A stretch of 64,000 nucleotides of DNA. Source: CAYGTO01 sp964352815 (GTDB lineage Bacteria > Pseudomonadota > Alphaproteobacteria > Rickettsiales > UBA3002). The notes beneath the pieces are model-generated. The model was not told the DNA's origin. It searched no databases and saw nothing but the letters and a program-made list of their open reading frames with translations. Position 1 is the first letter of the stretch. Each line of letters begins with the position of its first letter. A program made the translations under genes and the position numbers. Below are positions 25,450 to 33,662 of this stretch, piece after piece. The DNA is taken from assembly GCA_964352815.1 (NCBI GenBank), contig CAYGTO010000001.1, positions 62,001 to 126,000 on the forward strand, given 5' to 3'.

Positions 25450-27261
25450 TTACGCTTCCATTACATAAGTGCCGGGTGAGTCGCAGATGGGCTTATGTTT
25501 TTTGGAACCCATCGTAGGCTGCGATGTTTTTTCGGCGGCAGAATGTTCCACCAGCCAATGATGCCAGGCAGGCCACCATGATCCTTCCTCTGAGGCTGTT
25601 TCTTCTTTCCATTTATCCGGTGGCATATAGGCAGCGTCTTTATCCATCGTTCTCATTTGGTAGCTGCGTTTGGGATGCCCCGGTTCACTCACGATACCTG
25701 CATTATGTCCACCGGTGGTCAGTAAGAACGTGACCTCCGTATGGGTGAGGAGCTGAATTTTATACACCGATTTCCACGGTGCCACGTGATCCCACTGTGT
25801 TCCCACGGCAAAAACAGGTACATCAATATCGGATAGTGCGATGGTGGTGTTATCTACCTGATATTTTCCTTCCGCCAACGCATTATGCAGATAAAGATTG
25901 CGAAGATATTCGCTATGCATTTTGCAGGGCATGCGTGTGGCATCGGCGTTCCATGCCATCAGATCATTATGGAGTGCTCGCTCTCCCATGAGGTAGTTAC
26001 TGATCATGTTGGACCAAATCTGTTCATTCGACCGCAACCACTGAAAAACACCTTTCATCTGATGTTTATCCAGATAACCCTGTTCCTGCATGATGTTTTC
26101 CATAAAACTCAACTGGCTTTCATCAATGAACATGTGCAGTTCACCCGGCTCTTCAAAATCCACCTGAGAAGTAAATAGTGTGATGCTTGCGAAGGGATGC
26201 TTGTGACGTTTGCCTACCCACGCCGCAGCCATGGCCAGCAATGTACCGCCTAGACAATACCCCACTGCGTGAATTTTTTTATCCGGCACGATATCTTGTG
26301 CCGCATCAATTGCTTCGAACAACCCGCGCTTGAGATAATCATTCAAACCAACATTCCGATATTCGGCAGTCGGGTTTTTCCACGAAATCATGAAAACCGT
26401 ATGCCCCTGATCCACGAGATATTTCACCAGAGAATTATGCTCAGATAAATCAAGAATGTAATATTTCATAATCCAGGCCGGAACGATAAAGACAGGCTCC
26501 GCATAGACATTTTTGGTGGTGGGTTCGTATTGAATCAGCTCCAGCAACTCATTACGAAATACAACTTTGCCTTTGGTAATGGCAAGATTCTTTCCGACCT
26601 CGAATTGCTCTAGCCCTACCGGTTTTTGGTCATTATTCAGTCGAGACATATCCTCCGACAGGTTCATCCAACCGGTGACGAGGTTCATCCCTTTTTGTTC
26701 CTGTGTGGCCTTGGTAAGCAACGGGTTGGTCAGCACAAAATTGGAAGGGGCGATGGCATCGATCATCTGGCGAATGGTAAAAGACACCAAATCAAGACTA
26801 TGCGGATTCACCCCGCGCACATTACTGGTCGCTTGCTTCCACCAATCTCGGTAAAGCAGAAAACTCTGTTGATAGACATTATATGGAAACTGGCACCACG
26901 CTTCGGCTTTAAAGCGGCGGTCTGTCGGATCAGGATTCACCGGGCATGCTGGATTATCTTGTATCATGGCATCAGCCGTATAACGCTGTAATTGTGCCAG
27001 ATGCTCAGTTGCAGACTTCACCAATTCCATCTGTTTGCCAGGAGAGAGTGCCAGATGTTCCATCCAGTCACGATAGGCCAAGCTATAGGCATTGGGAGAT
27101 ACACCTGCCGTCATCTGGCCGAGCCAGGTATGAAATCCGCGTTCAATCGTACCAAACGTATCGAGATTCTTATCCATTTGAGTTAGTAAGCTATTCGCCT
27201 TTGGTTGCGCAGGCGCTGATGATTCCTTACGTGTGATCTCTATGGTGTGTGCCTGTGTCAT
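25450..27261 (-). CDS. phaC: Poly(3-hydroxyalkanoate) synthase, class I type
   Basis: The 603-residue alpha/beta-hydrolase has the lipase-like box GYCLGG with Cys at about residue 336, followed by Asp in GTQWDHVAPW and His in TTGGHNAGI, completing the Cys-Asp-His triad. The PhaC N-terminal domain (residues 60-240) is intact. It polymerises (R)-3-hydroxyacyl-CoA into PHA granules. It is the third gene of a leftward operon driven from the FNR box at 27795. It has a housekeeping-size N-terminus, so it is probably active. Confidence 0.9.
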   Translation of the reverse strand: MTQAHTIEITRKESSAPAQPKANSLLTQMDKNLDTFGTIERGFHTWLGQMTAGVSPNAYSLAYRDWMEHLALSPGKQMELVKSATEHLAQLQRYTADAMIQDNPACPVNPDPTDRRFKAEAWCQFPYNVYQQSFLLYRDWWKQATSNVRGVNPHSLDLVSFTIRQMIDAIAPSNFVLTNPLLTKATQEQKGMNLVTGWMNLSEDMSRLNNDQKPVGLEQFEVGKNLAITKGKVVFRNELLELIQYEPTTKNVYAEPVFIVPAWIMKYYILDLSEHNSLVKYLVDQGHTVFMISWKNPTAEYRNVGLNDYLKRGLFEAIDAAQDIVPDKKIHAVGYCLGGTLLAMAAAWVGKRHKHPFASITLFTSQVDFEEPGELHMFIDESQLSFMENIMQEQGYLDKHQMKGVFQWLRSNEQIWSNMISNYLMGERALHNDLMAWNADATRMPCKMHSEYLRNLYLHNALAEGKYQVDNTTIALSDIDVPVFAVGTQWDHVAPWKSVYKIQLLTHTEVTFLLTTGGHNAGIVSEPGHPKRSYQMRTMDKDAAYMPPDKWKEETASEEGSWWPAWHHWLVEHSAAEKTSQPTMGSKKHKPICDSPGTYVMEA

Positions 27262-27265
27262 ACAA

Positions 27266-27541
27266 CTACTCTTTTATATCGTCGGCATCATTCTTTGCGC
27301 ATGTACATGGGTTGCATTGGCATTTCTTGCAGAGGCACGTATCAGCACCAAACATTACCGCTATTGGCGGCACGCCCGCAACAATAGCAAGCCCAGCATA
27401 CCAATACCATTCAAGGCCAAGTAGCGGCGGCCAGAATTTGGCAATAAGCAATACAAAGCCTGCTACACTTAGCTTAATCAAAGAGATATGGTACCAGTGA
27501 TAGCGCTGTATTCTACTATTTATCCATGTAAATAAAGACAT
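27266..27541 (-). CDS. Small two-helix membrane protein with Cys-rich tail
   Basis: The start at 27541 (or ATG 27544) is chosen for AAGGAG just upstream; an upstream ATG at 27607 overlaps the preceding gene and lacks a site. The roughly 91-residue product has two membrane helices and a cytosolic or periplasmic tail CLCKKCQCNPCTC with six Cys in 13 residues, a likely metal or iron-sulphur binding site. It lies 4 bp upstream of phaC. I know no named family. Confidence 0.7.
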   Translation of the reverse strand: MSLFTWINSRIQRYHWYHISLIKLSVAGFVLLIAKFWPPLLGLEWYWYAGLAIVAGVPPIAVMFGADTCLCKKCQCNPCTCAKNDADDIKE

Positions 27542-27551
27542 CATATTCTCC

Positions 27552-27716
27552 TTAATCCGTAGCGCAATTGCAGCAATATTCTTCTTTAGGGAGGAGTGTT
27601 GGTTCAACCACCCTATATTGGGAAGAAGAAACTAATTTAACTTTAGTCGGTTCCACCGGTTTTGTGACTGAAAACGGCGTATATGCTTCGTGTAAAGCTG
27701 TATTAGTGTTGTACAT
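27552..27716 (-). CDS. Small unknown protein, first gene of the phaC operon
   Basis: The product is about 54 residues if it starts at 27716, where GAGGGA precedes the ATG; an upstream ATG at 27761 overlaps the predicted transcription start. It ends in EEYCCNCATD, a Cys triplet echoing the Cys-rich tail of the next gene. It lies directly after the FNR-type promoter. No family is recognised. Confidence 0.55.
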   Translation of the reverse strand: MYNTNTALHEAYTPFSVTKPVEPTKVKLVSSSQYRVVEPTLLPKEEYCCNCATD

Positions 27717-27794
27717 GGTGATTCCCTCACGGTTTGGTTGTAAATTAATGTGTTCGGACATATAACTGTATATAAATAAAAGTTTTTACTTGCT

Positions 27795-27808
27795 TTGATA
27801 GGCGTCAA
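27795..27808. promoter_or_regulatory. FNR-type box between the phaC operon and the regulator gene
   Basis: TTGAT-AGGC-GTCAA matches 9 of 10 consensus bases. For the leftward operon a TATACA hexamer (27772-27767, minus strand) has its centre exactly 32 bp away. Rightward the -10 is weak (CATACG, 27834-27839), so the regulator may be only weakly self-activated. Confidence 0.75.
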
Positions 27809-27850
27809 TTGAGGCAAACAAATTTATGAGCGCCATACGAGGCACGTGGG

Positions 27851-28639
27851 ATGGCAGAGCTATTGCAAAAAAATGCTGCTACAGCAAAAAACACCAAAGA
27901 GAGCTATAGAGGTTTTCTGAGGGGACTGCCGCTATTTGCTGATTTCCCGGAAGATGCCCTGAGTCAAGTCCTAGAAAACTCACAGATTAAATCATTTCAC
28001 AAAAATAAGTCTTTATTCATGATTGGTGATAAAGCCGATTTTTTTTATGTCGTCGTAAGTGGGTGGGTGAAGCTTTACCGCGAAACGCGAGATGGGCATG
28101 AAACCGTGATCGCCATGCTAACCAATAACGATATCTTTGGCCGTTGCTCTATATTGAAAAAAGGCTCCTGTCCATATACAGGTCAGGCTGTGACAGACGT
28201 TGAAGCCCTTATGATACCTTCCAGTTTTATGTTGCACATGGCAGAACAACATGAGGAATTTGACCATTTTCTTGCAAAATTCTTAGAGGGCGAACGTATT
28301 GAATTTAACCAAAAAGGGCTTGAAGCAGAACATCTCACGCATATGCCTTCGGCTGAACGTGTTGGATGTTTCTTGCTTCGTATGTGCGGTGAGGCAAAAG
28401 AAGGCCGTGTTACCATGCATTTTCCGTATGAAAAATCATTGGTAGCAGGCAGACTTGGCATGACACCCGAAACCTTCTCCCGCTCATTGAATCAACTCAC
28501 ATCTCTAGGAGTAGAAAACAAAAACTCTGAAGTCGTTGTCAATAACATGGCGCAACTTAGAGCACGTGTCTGTGAGCACTGCTCGGCAACACGCCAAGAA
28601 TGTGCTTTAGGAGAAGAAATAGACGAAAACGCGGCCTAA
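27851..28639 (+). CDS. FNR/CRP-family transcriptional regulator with C-terminal Cys cluster
   Basis: The 262-residue protein has a cyclic-nucleotide-binding-type beta-roll (about 30-140), a dimer helix and a winged helix with recognition residues E207-TF-S210-R211, the ExxSR signature for TTGAT half-sites. The four Cys that hold the oxygen-sensing cluster in FNR are absent at the N-terminus. Instead the C-terminus has C241-X2-C244-X6-C251, outside the usual fold. It is the likely local activator of the FNR-type boxes in this module. What it senses is unknown. Confidence 0.88.
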   Translation: MAELLQKNAATAKNTKESYRGFLRGLPLFADFPEDALSQVLENSQIKSFHKNKSLFMIGDKADFFYVVVSGWVKLYRETRDGHETVIAMLTNNDIFGRCSILKKGSCPYTGQAVTDVEALMIPSSFMLHMAEQHEEFDHFLAKFLEGERIEFNQKGLEAEHLTHMPSAERVGCFLLRMCGEAKEGRVTMHFPYEKSLVAGRLGMTPETFSRSLNQLTSLGVENKNSEVVVNNMAQLRARVCEHCSATRQECALGEEIDENAA

Positions 28640-29013
28640 AATCCCAGTCTGCTTTTCAACCAATCCAGATCCAATTTCTCTGGATGTTCGATATAATCAT
28701 CCGGATGCTCAACTACTTTCCTTAAGTAACTGAGGTTCACCCGCCAGGCTTTCTTCACATCCTCAGGCTTCCCTTGCTCCACTAGCTCCTTGTTTTGGAG
28801 CCGTAATGAAAAAGAGGCTTTTGGCTCATCGTCATATATGGCAAGGTCAATGGGACGATCTCCCGCTATGGTTTTACCTAAGTTTAGTGCAGTCTGGTAA
28901 GGAAATTCATCCTTATGCTTTTTGATAGCCTTGTTGCAAATGCCCAAATAGCGATGAAACAATTTATCAACGTCTTCTATGCCGTTTTCCGCTTCAACCT
29001 TGATATGCTTCAT
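28636..29013 (-). CDS. Conserved-looking 125-residue protein of unknown function
   Basis: The product is a soluble, charged, mostly helical protein (HIKVEAENGIEDVDKLFHRYL start, DLDWLKSRLGF end) with no motif I recognise. Its gene overlaps the regulator stop by 4 bp in convergent orientation and lies 80 bp downstream of hsp20, separated by a hairpin. It is probably cotranscribed with hsp20. Confidence 0.65.
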   Translation of the reverse strand: MKHIKVEAENGIEDVDKLFHRYLGICNKAIKKHKDEFPYQTALNLGKTIAGDRPIDLAIYDDEPKASFSLRLQNKELVEQGKPEDVKKAWRVNLSYLRKVVEHPDDYIEHPEKLDLDWLKSRLGF

Positions 29014-29038
29014 AACACACTCCTATGAGATCGTTTTA

Positions 29039-29078
29039 ACATCTGTAATGGTGCATCTCCAGCCACCATTACAGATGT
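29039..29078. terminator. Perfect 15-bp inverted repeat between hsp20 and the next gene
   Basis: ACATCTGTAATGGTG pairs perfectly with CACCATTACAGATGT around a 10-base loop. No T-tract follows on either strand, so it is more likely an intercistronic stabilising or attenuating hairpin than a full terminator. Confidence 0.6.
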
Positions 29079-29092
29079 GATGAGCTTCTCCA

Positions 29093-29872
29093 TTACGCAG
29101 CGTTGGTCTTTTTGTCTTTTGATGTGTCACCTTCTTTAGAGGGTGAAGAGGAAGATGCAGTCTGACGACCTACCAATTCCGGCTTTACAGGTGTTTTACT
29201 CTGCACCTCTTCAGGTTCTTGCTTATCAGGTTGCGCTTTACTTTTTGGCTCTGCTTTTTTGGGCGATGCAGAACCTTCAATGTTTAGCTTACGCCCTTGT
29301 TCTTTTTGCTGAGCGGCCTGTTTCTTCGGTATTTCTACCGTCAATACATTCTGCTCAAAGCTGGCACTTGCCTTGTCCATATTAGCTTCTTCCGGCAATG
29401 CAATGGTTCGGCTGAAAGCACCGCAGTGGCATTCGCGGCGGAGATAGGTGCCATCCTTTTCCTGCTTATCCTCACAGCGCTCACCGCTAATGGTAATCGC
29501 GCTATCGGAAATAGAAACTTCAAGGTCTTTTGCGTTCAAGCCTGGTACATCTGCCCGAATTTTAAACGATTTACCATTTTCAATAATATCGACATAAGGC
29601 TCGGTCATTGTGCCGTTTAACCACGGGGTAGCAAGCTGCCGGTTGTTGAATAACTCGCTAAACATGCGGTGTGTGTTGCGCTGAAATGCGTTAAAGGCAT
29701 TTTCTTCCGTATCCAAGAGTGCTGCCGGTGCACCACCGAATGGCTGCATGAACTGATCAACCATTTGTTTGAGCGATTGGTTTATCTCATTTTGCGTTGA
29801 AAATATGGGTTTCCACCACAGTGCATCTAATGGATGTTGGGTGTTTTTATGAACGGCGAGTTGTTGTGACAT
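29093..29872 (-). CDS. Hsp20-family small heat-shock protein with long charged tail
   Basis: An alpha-crystallin domain is visible (YVDIIENGKSFKIRADVPGL ... FSRTIALPEEANMDKASASFEQNVLTVEIPK), preceded by an N-terminal arm of about 85 residues. At 259 residues it is much longer than the usual 140-190: the last 75 residues are a low-complexity Lys/Glu/Ser/Pro tail. It is a holdase that prevents aggregation. It is divergent from the CBS gene with an FNR-type box between. Confidence 0.85.
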   Translation of the reverse strand: MSQQLAVHKNTQHPLDALWWKPIFSTQNEINQSLKQMVDQFMQPFGGAPAALLDTEENAFNAFQRNTHRMFSELFNNRQLATPWLNGTMTEPYVDIIENGKSFKIRADVPGLNAKDLEVSISDSAITISGERCEDKQEKDGTYLRRECHCGAFSRTIALPEEANMDKASASFEQNVLTVEIPKKQAAQQKEQGRKLNIEGSASPKKAEPKSKAQPDKQEPEEVQSKTPVKPELVGRQTASSSSPSKEGDTSKDKKTNAA

Positions 29873-29961
29873 GATGGTCTCCTTACAAGGTTGAAAACTA
29901 CTTTCTTTTGCTGATGTTCGATCAGGGAGATGTAAGGAAGCATGTTTCTCACGTTCTTCAC

Positions 29962-29975
29962 TTGATAGCTGTCAA
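29962..29975. promoter_or_regulatory. FNR-type box between hsp20 and the CBS gene
   Basis: TTGAT-AGCT-GTCAA matches 9 of 10 consensus bases. Rightward, GATTAT (29996-30001) lies 30 bp from the box centre and could serve the CBS operon. Leftward no good -10 is seen. Confidence 0.65.
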
Positions 29976-30115
29976 TTCTTTGCCAGGCGAACTGTGATTA
30001 TTTCATCCTCCCGTGGTGCTGTCACATGCGCCGAGTATTAAAAGTGAATCATTTGTTTATCGGTTTAGCATCACTAGCGACATCACGGGGCCAAACCATT
30101 TAAAGGAGAAACACC

Positions 30116-30550
30116 ATGAAAAGCACCAAAGTAAAAGAGTTAATGACCGCACACCCCACCTTAATCAGCCCGGATGCTACGTTGCAAGATGCGGCCAAGC
30201 AGATGAAGAAAATCGACTGTGGCGTACTACCGGTTGGTACGGCAGATAAATTGGAAGGTGTAATTACAGATCGTGATATCACCATTCGCGCCGTGGCTGA
30301 AGGCAGAGACCCTACGCAGGCTAAGGTAAGTCAATATATGTCTGATCGGGTCTATACGTGTAATGAAGAGAATAGCCTAAAGGAAGCTGCCAACATTATG
30401 GCAAAACACAAGATTAGCCGTCTGGTAGTAGATAATGAAGATGGGAAAATCACTGGCATTTTGACCTTTGGCTGTGTTCTACGCAAAGGCGTGGATGCTG
30501 CTGAAATCTCCGAGGTGGTTGCCAATGCCACCCGAAAACAAGCGGCGTAA
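30116..30550 (+). CDS. Tandem CBS-domain protein
   Basis: The 144-residue protein is two CBS repeats (about 8-60 and 72-128), each with the ITDRDI or ILTFGCVL-type end that binds adenosyl ligands. Stand-alone CBS pairs sense AMP/ATP or NAD and regulate partners. It has ribosome site AAAGGAG and is first in a rightward operon with the next three genes. Similar proteins occur beside Hsp20 and PHA genes in low-oxygen loci. Confidence 0.82.
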   Translation: MKSTKVKELMTAHPTLISPDATLQDAAKQMKKIDCGVLPVGTADKLEGVITDRDITIRAVAEGRDPTQAKVSQYMSDRVYTCNEENSLKEAANIMAKHKISRLVVDNEDGKITGILTFGCVLRKGVDAAEISEVVANATRKQAA

Positions 30551-30562
30551 GGGAATTAGATC

Positions 30563-31009
30563 ATGGAACAGGCAGTCTTACTCATGGCTGGTATCAGCTT
30601 CTCCATTTTGGGGCTGTCCTACCTGTTTCGCGCTAGTGAATGGAACCGTTGGCTGGAGCATATCGAGAAGCGTGGGTCACGCTCTTCGCTGGCCTTTGGC
30701 GGCATTAATTTACTCATTGGTAGTTTTATTCTTGCCTTCCATCCAGTATGGCAGGGAGTGCCCACTATTTTAAGTGTCATGGGTGTGATCGCTGTTGCCA
30801 AAGGAGCTTCTTACTTGCTTTTTCCCAACTATCTTCCGGCTAAAGCTGGGTACATACATCGCAGTGAAAAGCCTTTATTTCAGATATCCGGCGTGGTGTT
30901 TATAATAATTGCCGGATTATTGCTGAATGCATGGTGTGACCAGAAGGGTATTGGGTGGAATGAAGTTTGGGCTAATTTTATATCACTCGAAGAAGCGGGA
31001 GGAATGTAG
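30563..31009 (+). CDS. Four-helix membrane protein of unknown function
   Basis: The 148-residue product has about four hydrophobic helices and a short acidic tail. It lies 12 bp after the CBS gene and 2 bp before the MBL-rhodanese gene, so it is likely part of the same transcript. No named family is recognised. Confidence 0.65.
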   Translation: MEQAVLLMAGISFSILGLSYLFRASEWNRWLEHIEKRGSRSSLAFGGINLLIGSFILAFHPVWQGVPTILSVMGVIAVAKGASYLLFPNYLPAKAGYIHRSEKPLFQISGVVFIIIAGLLLNAWCDQKGIGWNEVWANFISLEEAGGM

Positions 31010-31011
31010 CC

Positions 31012-32397
31012 ATGTTTTTAGAAACAATACACGCGGAAGGATTGGGATGCTTATCCTACATATTCGGTGATGGTGGAAAAGCAGCGGTGATCGATCCACG
31101 CCGAGACTGCAAAATTTACAAGGAAATTGCGGATAAGCATAGTGCGCAAATCACCCATATTTTTGAGACGCACCGCAATGAAGATTTTGTGATTGGCTCG
31201 CTTGAGTTGGCACGGCGTACCGGAGCCAAAATCTATCACGGCACTGCCATGGCATTTAATTACGGTGAACCTGCCTGTGAAGACGATATTTTTGAACTTG
31301 GGTCTATCAAGCTGAAAATACTAGAAACACCAGGCCATACGCCGGAAAGCATCTCCATTGCGCTATATGACACCGGATTTGGCGACAATCCCATTGCGGT
31401 GTTTACCGGTGATGCCTTATTCATCGGTGATGTTGGGCGCACGGATTTTTATACAGATCAGAAGAAAGAGATGGCAGAAGTACTCTATGACAGCATTCAT
31501 AACAAACTGCTGCCACTTGGCGATCACGTTATTCTCCATCCTGCCCATGCAGAGGGTTCGGTGTGCGGCAGGAGCCTTGCCTCACGTGAATTTTCTACGC
31601 TGGGATACGAACGACAATTCAACCCAATGCTACAGTTGGATAAGGAAACATTCATAGAACATAAAATGAGTGAAGAACATTATTACGCGCCTTATTTCAA
31701 GCAGATGGAAAAATTGAATCAGGAAGGTATTCCACTAAAAGCCAAATTGCCTGAACCCAAGCCAATCAGCGTGGATGAGTTTGCTATAAAAATGAAGCAA
31801 GGTGCGATGGTGCTGGTTGATACACGAAGCCCCGAAGCATTTGCCGGAGCGCATATTCCAGGCTCTTTAAGCATTCCGCTGGATATGTTGCCCGCTTTTG
31901 CCGGATGGTTTCTGCCCTATGACAAGGACATTGGCCTGATTATTGAACAGGAAGAGGATGCCAAAAAAGCGCAGCGTTTCCTGATGCGTATTGGTTTTGA
32001 TAATGCCAGCTATTATCTGGCAGACGGTATGCATGGTTGGAACGCTAGTGGGCGTGATTTTTCTACGATTCCTACCGTACATGTGAATGAACTGAAACGA
32101 CGCATCAAAGCACAGGAAAATTTCATCATATTGGATGTACGCTCTCATGAAGAGTTTAAAGAAAACCCTTCCGAATATTCAGAGCATTTTTACGTTGGTG
32201 AATTACCTCAGCATCTCTCTGCCATCCCTCGTGACCGTAAAATCATAACCTTTTGTGCGTCAGGTCGCCGGGCAATTATCGCCGCCTCTATCTTAAAACA
32301 AACCGACTGGTTTAAAGATATAGAGGTGTGCTTAGGATCGATGGCGGCAATGGAAAGCGTGAAGGAAGCAAAACATCCCCTCATTAGCGCTGCGTAG
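31012..32397 (+). CDS. MBL-fold/rhodanese fusion protein (persulfide-dioxygenase-like)
   Basis: Residues 1 to about 245 are a metallo-beta-lactamase fold of the ETHE1-like type, followed by two rhodanese domains. The first metal motif reads ETHRNEDF instead of ETHxHADH, so two His ligands are replaced, while GHTPES, FTGDALFIGDVGRTD and HPAHAEGS remain. The first rhodanese lacks a catalytic Cys; the second has CASGRR with Cys. The family handles persulfides in sulfide oxidation, but this branch may have altered metal binding. Confidence 0.82.
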   Translation: MFLETIHAEGLGCLSYIFGDGGKAAVIDPRRDCKIYKEIADKHSAQITHIFETHRNEDFVIGSLELARRTGAKIYHGTAMAFNYGEPACEDDIFELGSIKLKILETPGHTPESISIALYDTGFGDNPIAVFTGDALFIGDVGRTDFYTDQKKEMAEVLYDSIHNKLLPLGDHVILHPAHAEGSVCGRSLASREFSTLGYERQFNPMLQLDKETFIEHKMSEEHYYAPYFKQMEKLNQEGIPLKAKLPEPKPISVDEFAIKMKQGAMVLVDTRSPEAFAGAHIPGSLSIPLDMLPAFAGWFLPYDKDIGLIIEQEEDAKKAQRFLMRIGFDNASYYLADGMHGWNASGRDFSTIPTVHVNELKRRIKAQENFIILDVRSHEEFKENPSEYSEHFYVGELPQHLSAIPRDRKIITFCASGRRAIIAASILKQTDWFKDIEVCLGSMAAMESVKEAKHPLISAA

Positions 32398-32404
32398 GTT
32401 CCCG

Positions 32405-32611
32405 ATGAGAAATCATATTATCATTGGAATCGCCTTACTGTTGATGGTCGTCATCTTCACACTACAAAATGCTACGGTGATTGATGTACGGCTCTTTTTC
32501 TGGACATTATCCATATCCAGGGCGCTGCTTATATTTATTGTCTTATCGGTGGGTGTTCTGATTGGTTGGCTTCTGAGGATATTGTTTGATGCACGCATTA
32601 ATGACGAGTAA
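32405..32611 (+). CDS. LapA-like two-helix membrane protein
   Basis: The 68-residue protein has two membrane helices with the LapA/DUF1049 pattern (TLQNATVIDVRLFFWTLSISRALLIF then VGVLIGWLLR). It is the last gene of the CBS operon. Its function is unclear; LapA proteins are linked to lipopolysaccharide assembly. Confidence 0.7.
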   Translation: MRNHIIIGIALLLMVVIFTLQNATVIDVRLFFWTLSISRALLIFIVLSVGVLIGWLLRILFDARINDE

Positions 32612-32624
32612 CCCAGCCTGTCAC

Positions 32625-32638
32625 TTGACTGCTATCAA
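32625..32638 (+). promoter_or_regulatory. FNR-type box upstream of the rhodanese gene
   Basis: TTGAC-TGCT-ATCAA matches 9 of 10 bases. A TATATA hexamer (32661-32666) has its centre exactly 32 bp downstream, and the gene starts about 25 bp after the predicted transcription start. Confidence 0.75.
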
Positions 32639-32696
32639 TTAGTTTTGTGCAAAACCACCTTATATATGTCACTCTTATATTTACCATGAGGAATTT

Positions 32697-33251
32697 ATGC
32701 CCATAAAAACCGTCACTGCAAAACAAGCAAAAGCCTGGTTGGATAAAGACCAAGCTATCATCGTTGATGTACGCGAGCCGGGTGAGCATGGTGCACAAGC
32801 CATTCCTAATGCCATTTTATTACCCCTTGGCAAGGTGAATGAATCGGCGGTGCCGGAAGCTTCAGGTAAAAAACTGATCTTGCATTGCAAGAGTGGCAAT
32901 CGAGGCAGCAAAGCTTGCGCAAAACTCCTAAAGGAAAACCCGAATCTGGAGCTATATAATCTTGAGGGTGGTATCGATGCATGGGAAAAAGCCGGATTTG
33001 AAGTGAAGAAATCGGGCAAATTATTCCTTCCGTTAGATCAGCAGGTGCAATTGACCATCGGCGCTTTCGTATTAATAGGCATTGTTCTTGGTTATACAAC
33101 ACACCCTGGTTTCTTGATTCTTTCTGCATTTTTTGCGTTGGGACTGATTAATGCAGGACTCACCGGCTGGTGTGGCTTGGCGATGATGATGGCAAAAATG
33201 CCCTGGAACCAGCAATATTCATGCAGTAAAGGAAAAACATGCCACGACTAA
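32697..33251 (+). CDS. Membrane-anchored rhodanese (YgaP-like)
   Basis: Residues 1 to about 105 are a rhodanese domain with active-site Cys in HCKSGNRGSKAC. Two membrane helices with the DUF2892 pattern follow, and the tail ends in CSKGKTCHD. YgaP-type proteins transfer sulfane sulfur at the inner membrane. The ribosome site is GAGGAA. It overlaps the upstream open part of the AhpD-like frame. Confidence 0.85.
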   Translation: MPIKTVTAKQAKAWLDKDQAIIVDVREPGEHGAQAIPNAILLPLGKVNESAVPEASGKKLILHCKSGNRGSKACAKLLKENPNLELYNLEGGIDAWEKAGFEVKKSGKLFLPLDQQVQLTIGAFVLIGIVLGYTTHPGFLILSAFFALGLINAGLTGWCGLAMMMAKMPWNQQYSCSKGKTCHD

Positions 33252-33297
33252 AAATTATCCTCAAATTACCAAAGATATCTCATCTGAAATCAAGACA

Positions 33298-33588
33298 TTG
33301 CGCACGGATATCCCAGATGTAATGCAGGGCTTCTATGATATGTCAAAGGCCGCCACCAAGGACGGAGCGCTGGACAAAAAGACGAAGGAGTTAATTGCGC
33401 TGGCAATTGGCGTATCTACCCGTTGCGATGGTTGCATTGGCTTTCACACCGAAGCACTGGTGAAGCTGGGTGTAACCAAGGAAGAAATTGAGGAAACGCT
33501 AGGTATGGCAGTTTATATGGGGGGTGGGCCATCACTCATGTACGCAGCGGATGCGCTTAGGGCATATGACCAGTTTTCTGCTTCCTAA
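33298..33588 (+). CDS. AhpD-like/carboxymuconolactone decarboxylase-family protein
   Basis: The frame contains the family's redox site CDGCIGFHTEAL and the flanking helices. The first canonical start in frame is TTG at 33298. The reading frame is open upstream and continues the family's N-terminus (KNYPQITKDISSEIKTLR), where ACG at 33244 stands in the place expected for ATG, 10 bases after AAAGGA. The true start may be that ACG, or translation may be coupled to the rhodanese gene. Such proteins are peroxidase-like redox helpers. Confidence 0.75.
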   Translation: MRTDIPDVMQGFYDMSKAATKDGALDKKTKELIALAIGVSTRCDGCIGFHTEALVKLGVTKEEIEETLGMAVYMGGGPSLMYAADALRAYDQFSAS

Positions 33589-33662
33589 AAAACACGCTTC
33601 TCTGTGGTTAATTTGTAATAACCGCTAACTTGATGATTTTTATATTGGTTCTCTGGCGCGTG

